From Lasioglossum baleicum (Eukaryota; Arthropoda; Insecta; Hymenoptera; Halictidae): a stretch of 64,000 nucleotides of DNA. Below are positions 49,801 to 61,815 of the stretch, piece by piece. How positions within the stretch are numbered: position 1 is the stretch's first letter; every line of letters begins with the position of its first letter. Where the stretch lies: contig NW_027469576.1 in NCBI RefSeq assembly GCF_051020765.1, positions 1 through 64,000 on the forward strand, read 5' to 3'. The notes beneath the pieces were generated by a model that saw only the letters and a list, made by a program, of their open reading frames with translations, did no database searches and was not told where the DNA came from. Made by a program: the position numbers and the translations under genes.

Positions 49801-52699
49801 CAGAAATACACTTCTGAAACGAAGAATCGTCGAATCTGACATAAGCCCGAATAAATCGTGATCGTGCTTGCCGAATCGGAGTTTCTGTGCCAATTTCGCA
49901 TATTCGCATGCCAATGCACTGAGCTATCACGCGGAACAGCGATCCCGCACAGAAATACACTTCTGAAACGAAGAATCGTCGAATCTGACATGAGGTCAAA
50001 TAACTCGTGACCGTGCTCGCCGAATCGGAGTTTCTGTGCCAATTTCGTATATTTGCATGCAAATGCACTGATATAGGACGCGAAACAGTGATTCCGCACA
50101 GAAAATCACTTGTGAAACGAAGAATCGTAAAATCTGACATAAACTTGAATCAATCGTGTCCGTGCTTGTCGAATCGGTGTTTCTGTGCCGATTTCGCATA
50201 TTTGCATGCAAATGAACTGATCTAGCACGCGAAACAGCGATTCCGCCCAGAAATACACTTCTGAAACGAAAAACCGTCGAATCTGACATAAGGTCGAATA
50301 AATCGTGTCCGTGCTTGTTGAATCGGTGTTTCTGTGCCACTTTCGCATATTTGCATGCAAATGAACTGATCTAGCACACGAAACAGCGATCCCGCACAGA
50401 AATACACTTCTGAAACGAAGAATCGTCGAATCTGACATAAGCCCGAATAAATCGTGATCGTGCTTGCCGAATCGGAGTTTCTGTGCCAATTTCGCATATT
50501 CGCATGCCAATGCACTGAGCTATCACGCGGAACAGCGATCCCGCACAGAAATACACTTCTGAAACGAAGAATCGTCGAATCTGACATAAGCCCGAATAAA
50601 TCGTGATCGTGCTTGCCGAATCGGAGTTTCTGTGCCAATTTCGCATATTCGCATGCCAATGCACTGAGCTATCACGCGGAACAGCGATCCCGCACAGAAA
50701 TACACTTCTGAAACGAAGAATCGTCGAATCTGACATGAGGTCAAATAACTCGTGACCGTGCTCGCCGAATCGGAGTTTCTGTGCCAATTTCGTATATTTG
50801 CATGCAAATGCACTGATATAGCACGCGAAACAGTGATTCCGCACAGAAAATCACTTGTGAAACGAAGAATCGTAAAATCTGACATAAACTTGAATCAATC
50901 GTGTGCGTGCTTATCGAATCGGAGTTTCTGTGCCAATTTCGTATATTTGCATGCAAATGAACTGATCTAGCACGTGGAACAGCGATCCTGCACAGAAATA
51001 CACTTCTGAAACGAAGAACCGTCGAATCTGACATAAGGTCGAATAAATCGTGACCGTGCTCGCCGAATCGGAGTTTCTGTGTCAATTTCGCATATTTGCA
51101 TGCAAATGCACTGAGCTGTCACCCGGAACAGCGATCCCGCACAGAAATACACTTGTGAAACGAAGAATCGTCGAATCTGACATAAGCCCGAATAAATCGT
51201 GATCGTGCTTGCCGAATCGGAGTTTCTGTGCCAATTTCGCAAATTCGCATGCCAATGCACTGAGCTATCACGCGGAACAGCGATCCCGCACAGAAATACA
51301 CTTCTGAAACGAAGAATCGTCGAATCTGACATGAGGTCAAATAAATCGTGACCGTGCTCGCCGAATCGGAGTTTCTGTGCCAATTTAGTATATTTGCATG
51401 CAAATGAACTGATCTAGCACGCGAAACAGCGATACCGCACTGAAATACACTTCTGAAACGAAGAATCGTCGAATCTGACATAAGGTCGAATAAATCGTGT
51501 CCGTGCTTGCCGAATCGGAGTTTCTGTGCCAATTTCGCATATTTGCAAGCAAATGAACTGATTTAGCACGCGAAAGAGCGATCCCGCACAGAAATAGACT
51601 TGTGAAACGATGAATCGTAGAATCTGATGTAATATTGAATAAATCGTGTCCGTGCATGCCGAATCGGAGTTTCTGTGCTAATTTCGGATATTCGCTTGCA
51701 AATGCACTGAGCTATCACGCGGAACAGCCATCCCGCACAGAAATAGACCTGTGAAACGAAGAATCGTAGAATCTGATGTAATATTGAATAAATCGTGATC
51801 GTGCTTGCCGAATCGGAGTTTCTGTGTCAATTTCGTATATTTGCATGCAAATGCACTGATCTAGCACGCGAAACAGCGATTCCGCACTGAAACACACTTC
51901 TGAAACGAAGAATCGTCGAATCTGACATAAGGTCGAATAAATCGTGACCGTGCTTGCCGAATCGGAGTTTCTGAGCCAATTTCGCATATTCGCATGCAAA
52001 TGCACTGAGCTATCACGCGGAACAGCGATCCCGCACAGAAATAGACTTGTGAAACGGAGAATCGTAGAATCTGATGTAATATTGAATAAATCGTGTCCGT
52101 GCTTGCCGAATCGGAGTTTCTGTGCCAATTTCGCATATTTGCAAGCAAATGAACTGATTTAGCACGCGAAAGAGCGATCCCGCACAGAAATAGACTTGTG
52201 AAACGATGAATCGTAGAATCTGATGTAATATTGAATAAATGGTGTCCGTGCTCGCCGAATCGGAGTTTCTGTGTCAATTTCGCATATTTGCATGCAAATG
52301 CACTGAGCTATCACCCGGAACAGCGATCCCGCACAGAAATACATTTCTGAAACGAAGAATCGTCGAATCTGACATAAGCCCGAATAAATCGTGATCGTGC
52401 TTGCCGAATCGGAGTTTCTGTGCCAATTTCGCATATTCGCATGCAAATGCACTGATATAGCACGCGAAACAGTGATTCCGCACAGAAAATCACTTGTGAA
52501 ACGAAGAATCGTAAAATCTGACATAAACTTGAATCAATCGTGTGCGTGCTTATTGAATCGGAGTTTCTGTGCCAATTTCGTATATTTGCATGCAAATGAA
52601 CTGATCTAGCACGCGAAACAGCGATACCGCACTGAAATACACTTCTGAAACGAAGAATCGTCGAATCTGACATAAGGTCGAATAAATCGTGTCCGTGCT

Positions 52700-54275
52700 T
52701 GCCGAATCGGAGTTTCTGTGCCAATTTCGCATATTTGCAAGCAAATGAACTGATTTAGCACGCGAAAGAGCGATCCCGCACAGAAATAGACTTGTGAAAC
52801 GATGAATCGTAGAATCTGATGTAATATTGAATAAATCGTGTCCGTGCATGCCGAATCGGAATTTCTGTGCCAATTTCGCATATTCGCATGCAAATGCACT
52901 GATCTAGCACGCGAAACCGCGATTCCGCACTGAAATTCACTTGTGAAACCACAAATCGTCGAATCTGACATAAACTTGAATCAATCGTGTCCGTGCTTGT
53001 CGAATCGGTGTTTCTGTGCCGATTTCGCATATTTGCATGCAAATGAACTGATCTAGCACGCGAAACAGCGATTCCGCCCTGAAATACACTTCTGAAACGA
53101 AAAACCGTCGAATCTGACATAAGGTCGAATAAATCGTGTCCGTGCTTGTTGAATCGGTGTTTCTGTGCCACTTTCGCATATTTGCATGCAAATGAACTGA
53201 TCTAGCACACGAAACAGCGATCCCGCACAGAAATACACTTCTGAAACGAAGAATCGTCGAATCTGACATAAGCCCGAATAAATCGTGATCGTGCTTGCCG
53301 AATCGGAGTTTCTGTGCCAATTTCGCATATTCGCATGCCAATGCACTGAGCTATCACGCGGAACAGCGATCCCGCACAGAAATACACTTCTGAAACGAAG
53401 AATCGTCGAATCTGACATAAGCCCGAATAAATCGTGATCGTGCTTGCCGAATCGGAGTTTCTGTGCCAATTTCGCATATTCGCATGCCAATGCACTGAGC
53501 TATCACGCGGAACAGCGATCCCGCACAGAAATACACTTCTGAAACGAAGAATCGTCGAATCTGACATGAGGTCAAATAACTCGTGACCGTGCTCGCCGAA
53601 TCGGAGTTTCTGTGCCAATTTCGTATATTTGCATGCAAATGCACTGATATAGCACGCGAAACAGTGATTCCGCACAGAAAATCACTTGTGAAACGAAGAA
53701 TCGTAAAATCTGACATAAACTTGAATCAATCGTGTCCGTGCTTGTCGAATCGGTGTTTCTGTGCCGATTTCGCATATTTGCATGCAAATGAACTGATCTA
53801 GCACGCGAAACAGCGATTCCGCCCTGAAATACACTTCTGAAACGAAAAACCGTCGAATCTGACATAAGGTCGAATAAATCGTGTCCGTGCTTGTTGAATC
53901 GGTGTTTCTGTGCCACTTTCGCATATTTGCATGCAAATGAACTGATCTAGCACACGAAACAGCGATCCCGCACAGAAATATACTTCTGAAACGAAGAATC
54001 GTCGAATCTGACATAAGCCCGAATAAATCGTGATCGTGCTTGCCGAATCGGAGTTTCTGTGCCAATTTCGCATATTCGCATGCCAATGCACTGAGCTATC
54101 ACGCGGAACAGCGATCCCGCACAGAAATACACTTCTGAAACGAAGAATCGTCGAATCTGACATAAGCCCGAATAAATCGTGATCGTGCTTGCCGAATCGG
54201 AGTTTCTGTGCCAATTTCGCATATTCGCATGCCAATGCACTGAGCTATCACGCGGAACAGCGATCCCGCACAGAA
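52700..54275. repeat. 24-monomer HOR, copy 2 (partial)
   Basis: Repeats 49125-50699, including the 5-monomer pair and aaataactcg. Ends near 54.27 kb where aaatagacttg replaces aaatacacttc. Private changes: gaaaccgcgattcc (52916) and aaatatacttc (53979). Confidence 0.8.
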
Positions 54276-56171
54276 ATAGACTTGTGAAACGGAGAATCGT
54301 AGAATCTGATGTAATATTGAATAAATCGTGTCCGTGCTTGCCGAATCGGAGTTTCTGTGAAAATTTCGCATATTTGCAAGCACATGAACTGATTTAGCAC
54401 GCGAAAGAGCGATCCCGCACAGAAATAGACTTGTGAAACGATGAATCGTAGAATCTGGTGTAATATTGAATAAATCGTGTCCGTGCATGCCGAATCGGAG
54501 TTTCTGTGCTAATTTCGCATATTCGCTTGCAAATGCACTGTGCTATCACGCGGAACAGCGATCCCGCACAGAAATAGACTTGTGAAACGGAGAATCGTAG
54601 AATCTGATGTAATATTGAATAAATCGTGTCCGTGCTTGCCGAATCGGAGTTTCTGTGAAAATTTCGCATATTTGCAAGCACATGAACTGATTTAGCACGC
54701 GAAAGAGCGATCCCGCACAGAAATAGACTTGTGAAACGATGAATCGTAGAATCTGGTGTAATATTGAATAAATCGTGATCGTGCTTGCCGAATCGGAGTT
54801 TCTGTGTCAATTTCGTATATTTGCATGCAAATGCACTGATCTAGCACGCGAAACAGCGATTCCGCACTGAAACACACTTCTGAAACGAAGAATCGTCGAA
54901 TCTGACATAAGGTCGAATAAATCGTGACCGTGCTTGCCGAATCGGAGTTTCTGAGCCAATTTCGCATATTCGCATGCAAATGCACTGAGCTATCACGCGG
55001 AACAGCGATCCCGCACAGAAATAGACTTGTGAAACGGAGAATCGTAGAATCTGATGTAATATTGAATAAATCGTGTCCGTGCTTGCCGAATCGGAGTTTC
55101 TGTGCCAATTTCGCATATTTGCAAGCAAATGAACTGATTTAGCACGCGAAAGAGCGATCCCGCACAGAAATAGACTTGTGAAACGATGAATCGTAGAATC
55201 TGATGTAATATTGAATAAATCGTGTCCGTGCTCGCCGAATCGGAGTTTCTGTGCCAATTTAGTATATTTGCATGCAAATGAACTGATCTAGCACGCGAAA
55301 CAGCGATACCGCACTGAAATACACTTCTGAAACGAAGAATCGTCGAATCTGACGTAAGGTCGAATAAATCGTGACCGTGCTGGCCGAATCGGAGTTTCTG
55401 AGCCAATTTCGCATATTCGCATGCAAATGCACTGAGCTATCACGCGGAACAGCGATTCCGCACAGAAATAGACTTGTGAAACGGAGAATCGTAGAATCTG
55501 ATGTAATATTGAATAAATCGTGTCCGTGCTCGCCGAATCGGAGTTTCTGTGCCAATTTAGTATATTTGCATGCAAATGAACTGATCTAGCACGCGAAACA
55601 GCGATACCGCACTGAAATACACTTCTGAAACGAAGAATCGTCGAATCTGACATAAGGTCGAATAAATCGTGTCCGTGCTTGCCGAATCGGAGTTTCTGTG
55701 CCAATTTCGCATATTTGCAAGCAAATGAACTGATTTAGCACGCGAAAGAGCGATCCCGCACAGAAATAGACTTGTGAAACGATGAATCGTAGAATCTGAT
55801 GTAATATTGAATAAATCGTGTCCGTGCATGCCGAATCGGAGTTTCTGTGCTAATTTCGGATATTCGCTTGCAAATGCACTGAGCTATCACGCGGAACAGC
55901 CATCCCGCACAGAAATAGACCTGTGAAACGAAGAATCGTAGAATCTGATGTAATATTGAATAAATCGTGATCGTGCTTGCCGAATCGGAGTTTCTGTGTC
56001 AATTTCGTATATTTGCATGCAAATGCACTGATCTAGCACGCGAAACAGCGATTCCGCACTGAAATACTCTTCTGAAACGAAGAATCGTCGAATCTGACAT
56101 AAGGTCGAATAAATCGTGACCGTGCTTGCCGAATCGGAGTTTCTGTGCCAATTTCGCATATTCGCTTGCAA
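54235..56171. repeat. 13-monomer HOR (1937 bp), copy 1
   Basis: Thirteen monomers repeat directly downstream. Shared private marks are ctgacgtaaggtcg (55350 and 57287) and gtgctggccg (55377 and 57314). Inside the unit are two 2-monomer (298 bp) duplications: gcacatgaac at 54385 and 54683, and gtgctcgcc followed by tttagtatat near 55.23 and 55.53 kb. Confidence 0.87.
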
Positions 56172-57998
56172 ATGCACTGAGCTATCACGCGGAACAGCGA
56201 TCCCGCACAGAAATAGACATGTGAAACGGAGAATCGTAGAATCTGATGTAATATTGAATAAATCGTGTCCGTGCTTGCCGAATCGGAGTTTCTGTGAAAA
56301 TTTCGCATATTTGCAAGCACATGAACTGATTTAGCACGCGAAAGAGCGATCCCGCACAGAAATAGACTTGTGAAACGATGAATCGTAGAATCTGGTGTAA
56401 TATTGAATAAATCGTGTCCGTGCATGCCGAATCGGAGTTTCTGTGCTAATTTCGCATATTCGCTTGCAAATGCACTGTGCTATCACGCGGAACAGCGATC
56501 CCGCACAGAAATAGACTTGTGAAACGGAGAATCGTAGAATCTGATGTAATATTGAATAAATCGTGTCCGTGCTTGCCGAATCGGAGTTTCTGTGAAAATT
56601 TCGCATATTTGCAAGCACATGAACTGATTTAGCTCGCGAAAGAGCGATCCCGCACAGAAATAGACTTGTGAAACGATGAATCGTAGAATCTGGTGTAATA
56701 TTGAATAAATCGTGATCGTGCTTGCCGAATCGGAGTTTCTGTGTCAATTTCGTATATTTGCATGCAAATGCACTGATCTAGCACGCGAAACAGCGATTCC
56801 GCACTGAAACACACTTCTGAAACGAAGAATCGTCGAATCTGACATAAGGTCGAATAAATCGTGACCGTGCTTGCCGAATCGGAGTTTCTGAGCCAATTTC
56901 GCATATTCGCATGCAAATGCACTGAGCTATCACGCGGAACAGCGATCCCGCACAGAAATAGACTTGTGAAACGGAGAATCGTAGAATCTGATGTAATATT
57001 GAATAAATCGTGTCCGTGCTTGCCGAATCGGAGTTTCTGTGCCAATTTCGCATATTTGCAAGCAAATGAACTGATTTAGCACGCGAAAGAGCGATCCCGC
57101 ACAGAAATAGACTTGTGAAACGATGAATCGTAGAATCTGATGTAATATTGAATAAATCGTGTCCGTGCTCGCCGAATCGGAGTTTCTGTGCCAATTTAGT
57201 ATATTTGCATGCAAATGAACTGATCTAGCACGCGAAACAGCGATACCGCACTGAAATACACTTCTGAAACGAAGAATCGTCGAATCTGACGTAAGGTCGA
57301 ATAAATCGTGACCGTGCTGGCCGAATCGGAGTTTCTGAGCCAATTTCGCATATTCGCATGCAAATGCACTGAGCTATCACGCGGAACAGCGATTCCGCAC
57401 AGAAATAGACTTGTGAAACGGAGAATCGTAGAATCTGATGTAATATTGAATAAATCGTGTCCGTGCTCGCCGAATCGGAGTTTCTGTGCCAATTTAGTAT
57501 ATTTGCATGCAAATGAACTGATCTAGCACGCGAAACAGCGATACCGCACTGAAATACACTTCTGAAACGAAGAATCGTCGAATCTGACATAAGGTCGAAT
57601 AAATCGTGTCCGTGCTTGCCGAATCGGAGTTTCTGTGCCAATTTCGCATATTTGCAAGCAAATGAACTGATTTAGCACGCGAAAGAGCGATCCCGCACAG
57701 AAATAGACTTGTGAAACGATGAATCGTAGAATCTGATGTAATATTGAATAAATCGTGTCCGTGCATGCCGAATCGGAGTTTCTGTGCTAATTTCGGATAT
57801 TCGCTTGCAAATGCACTGAGCTATCACGCGGAACAGCCATCCCGCACAGAAATAGACCTGTGAAACGAAGAATCGTAGAATCTGATGTAATATTGAATAA
57901 ATCGTGATCGTGCTTGCCGAATCGGAGTTTCTGTGTCAATTTCGTATATTTGCATGCAAATGCACTGATCTAGCACGCGAAACAGCGATTCCGCACTG
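56172..57998. repeat. 13-monomer HOR, copy 2
   Basis: Second copy, matching to about 57.998 kb, where ctgaaattcac replaces ctgaaatactc. It then continues as the family IV-VII segment of other HORs. Private changes include agacatgtg (56216) and ttagctcgcg (56630). Confidence 0.85.
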
Positions 57999-58835
57999 AA
58001 ATTCACTTGTGAAACCACAAATCGTCGAATCTGACATAAACTTGAATCAATCGTGTCCGTGCTTGTCGAATCGGTGTTTCTGTGCCGATTTCGCATATTT
58101 GCATGCAAATGAACTGATCTAGCACGCGAAACAGCGATTCCGCCCTGAAATACACTTCTGAAACGAAAAACCGTCGAATCTGACATAAGGTCGAATAAAT
58201 CGTGTCCGTGCTTGTTGAATCGGTGTTTCTGTGCCACTTTCGCATATTTGCATGCAAATGAACTGATCTAGCACACGAAACAGCGATCCCGCACAGAAAT
58301 ACACTTCTGAAACGAAGAATCGTCGAATCTGACATAAGCCCGAATAAATCGTGATCGTGCTTGCCGAATCGGAGTTTCTGTGCCAATTTCGCATATTCGC
58401 ATGCCAATGCACTGAGCTATCACGCGGAACAGCGATCCCGCACAGAAATACACTTCTGAAACGAAGAATCGTCGAATCTGACATGAGGTCAAATAACTCG
58501 TGACCGTGTTCGCCGAATCGGAGTTTCTGTGCCAATTTCGTATATTTGCATGCAAATGCACTGATATAGCACGCGAAACAGCGATTCCGCACTGAAATAC
58601 TCTTCTGAAACGAAGAATCGTCGAATCTGACATAAGGTCGCATAAATCGTGACCGTGCTTGCCGAATCGGAGTTTCTGTGCCAATTTCGTATATTTGCAT
58701 GCAAATGCACTGATCTAGCACGCGAAACAGCGATTCCGCACTGAAATACTCTTCTGAAACGAAGAGTCGTCGAATCTGACATAAGGTCGAATAAATCGTG
58801 ACCGTGCTTGCCGAATCGGAGTTTCTGTGCCAATT

Positions 58836-61815
58836 TCGCATATTCGCTTGCAAATGCACTGAGCTATCACGCGGAACAGCGATCCCGCACAGAAATAGAC
58901 TTGTGAAACGGAGAATCGTAGAATCTGATGTAATATTGAATAAATCGTGTCCGTGCTTGCCGAATCGGAGTTTCTGTGAAAATTTCGCATATTTGCAAGC
59001 ACATGAACTGATTTAGCACGCGAAAGAGCGATCCCGCACAGAAATAGACTTGTGAAACGATGAATCGTAGAATCTGGTGTAATATTGAATAAATCGTGTC
59101 CGTGCATGCCGAATCGGAGTTTCTGTGCTAATTTCGCATATTCGCTTGCAAATGCACTGTGCTATCACGCGGAACAGCCATCCCGCACAGAAATAGACCT
59201 GTGAAACGAAGAATCGTAGAATCTGATGTGATATTGAATAAATCGTGATCGTGCTTGCCGAATCGGAGTTTCTGTGTCAATTTCGTATATTTGCATGCAA
59301 ATGCACTGATCTAGCACGCGAAACAGCGATTCCGCACTGAAACACACTTCTGAAACGAAGAATCGTCGAATCTGACATAAGGTCGAATAAATCGTGACCG
59401 TGCTTGCCGAATCGGAGTTTCTGAGCCAATTTCGCATATTCGCATGCAAATGCACTGAGCTATCACGCGGAACAGCGATCCCGCACAGAAATAGACTTGT
59501 GAAACGGAGAATCGTAGAATCTGATGTAATATTGAATAAATCGTGTCCGTGCTTGCCGAATCGGAGTTTCTGTGCCAATTTCGCATATTTGCAAGCAAAT
59601 GAACTGATTTAGCACGCGAAAGAGCGATCCCGCACAGAAATAGACTTGTGAAACGATGAATCGTAGAATCTGATGTAATATTGAATAAATGGTGTCCGTG
59701 CATGCCGAATCGGAGTTTCTGTGCTAATTTCGCATATTCGCTTGCAAATGCACTGAGCTATCACGCGAAACAGCGACTCCGCACTGAAATTCACTTGTGA
59801 AACGACGAATCGTCGAATCTGACAAAAACTTGAATCAATCGTGTCCGTGCTTGTTGAATCGGTGTTTCTGTGCCAATTTAGCATATTTGCAAGCAAATGA
59901 ACTGATTTAGCACGCGAAAGAGCGATCCCGCACAGAAATAGACTTGTGAAACGAAGAATCGTAGAATCTGATGTAATATTGAATAAATCGTGACCGTGCT
60001 CGCCGAATCGGAGTTTCTGTGTCAATTTCGCATATTTGCATGCAAATGCACTGAGCTATCACCCGGAACAGCGATCCCGCACAGAAATACATTTCGGAAA
60101 CGAAGAATCGTCGAATCTGACATAAGCCCGAATAAATCGCGATCGTGCTTGCCGAATCGGAGTTTCTGTGCCAATTTCGCATATTCGCATGCAAATGCAC
60201 TGATATAGCACGCGAAACAGTGATTCCGCACAGAAAATCACTTGTGAAACGAAGAATCGTAAAATCTGACATAAACTTGAATCAATCGTGTGCGTGCTTA
60301 TTGAATCGGAGTTTCTGTGCCAATTTCGTATATTTGCATGCAAATGAACTGATCTAGCACGCGAAACAGCGATCCCGCACAGAAATAGACTTGTGAAACG
60401 ATGAATCGTAGAATCTGATGTAATATTGAATAAATCGTGTCCGTGCATGCCGAATCGGAGTTTCTGTGCCAATTTCGCATATTTGCAAGCAAATGAACTG
60501 AGCTATCACGCGGAACAGCCATCCCGCACAGAAATAGACCTGTGAAACGAAGAATCGTAGAATCTGATGTAATATTGAATAAATCGTGATCGTGCTTGCC
60601 GAATCGGAGTTTCTGTGTCAATTTCGTATATTTGCATGCAAATGCACTGATCTAGCAGGCGAAACAGCGATTCCGCACTGAAATACACTTCTGAAACGAA
60701 GAATCGTCGAATCTGACATAAGGTCGAATAAATCGTGACCGTGCTTGCCGAATCGGAGTTTCTGTGCCAATTTCGCATATTCGCTTGCAAATGCAGTGAG
60801 CTATCACGCGGAACAGCGATCCCGCACAGAAATAGACTTGTGAAACGGAGAATCGTAGAATCTGATGTAATATTGAATAAATCGTGTCCGTGCTTGCCGA
60901 ATCGGAGTTTCTGTGCCAATTTCGCATATTTGCAAGCAAATGAACTGATTTAGCACGCGAAAGAGCGATCCCGCACAGAAATAGACTTGTGAAACGATGA
61001 ATCGTAGAATCTGATGTAATATTGAATAAATCGTGTCCGTGCATGCCGAATCGGAATTTCTGTGCCAATTTCGCATATTCGCATGCAAATGCACTGATCT
61101 AGCACGCGAAACAGCGATTCCGCACTGAAATTCACTTGTGAAACCACAAATCGTCGAATCTGACATAAACTTGAATAAATCGTGATCGTGCTTGCCGAAT
61201 CGGAGTTTCTGTGCCAATTTCGCATATTCGCATGCCAATGCACTGAGCTATCACGCGGAACAGCGATCCCGCACAGAAATACACTTCTGAAACGAAGAAT
61301 CGTCGAATCTGACATGAGGTCAAATAAATCGTGACCGTGCTCGCCGAATCGGAGTTTCTGTGTCAATTTCGTATATTTGCATGCAAATGCACTGATCTAG
61401 CACGCGAAACAGCGATTCCGCACTGAAATACACTTCTGAAACGAAGAATCGTCGAATCTGACATAAGGTCGAATAAATCGTGACCGTGCTTGCCGAATCG
61501 GAGTTTCTGTCCCAATTTCGCATATTCGCATGCAAATGGACTGAGCTATCACGCGGAACAGCGATCCCGCACAGAAATAGACTTGTGAAACGGAGAATCG
61601 TAGATTCTGAAGTAATATTGAATAAATCGTGTCCGTGATTGCCGAATCGGAGTTTCTGTGCCAATTTCGCATAATTGCAAGCAAATGAACTGATTTAGCA
61701 CGCGAAAGAGCGATCCCGCTCAGAAATAGACTTGTGAAACGATGAATCGTAGAATCTGATGTAATATTGAATAAATCGTGTCCGTGCATGCCGAATCGGA
61801 GTTTCTGTGCTAATT
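58836..61815. repeat. 20-monomer HOR (2980 bp), copy 1
   Basis: Repeats directly downstream with all checked private variants: gatgtgatattg (59225 and 62205), cagcgactccg (59771 and 62751), acatttcggaaacg (60089 and 63069), aatcgcgatcg (60136 and 63116) and atgcagtgagc (60792 and 63772). The interval 60.5-61.4 kb closely matches 5.5-6.4 and 12.1-12.95 kb; 61.4-61.8 kb resembles 1.2-1.5 and 14.8-15.1 kb. Confidence 0.87.

Larger units (their letters stand above)
49125..52699. repeat. 24-monomer HOR (3576 bp less 2), copy 1
   Basis: Aligned with the next copy at +3574 before, and +3576 after, two single-base losses. Contains the 5-monomer pair (49.4-50.9 kb) and one gagctgtcacccgg marker (51115). 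It also aligns with 34.98-37.1 kb at +14155 and then +14153 (95 monomers less 2). The 49.5-50.25 kb part carries an excess of private changes. Confidence 0.82.

Noticed and set aside
58119..58859. The longest open frame, 246 codons on the minus strand
   Set aside because: It runs through because the monomer near 58.56 kb begins gatatagc, with no cta stop triplet at the usual in-frame place (58566). The content is ordinary repeat.
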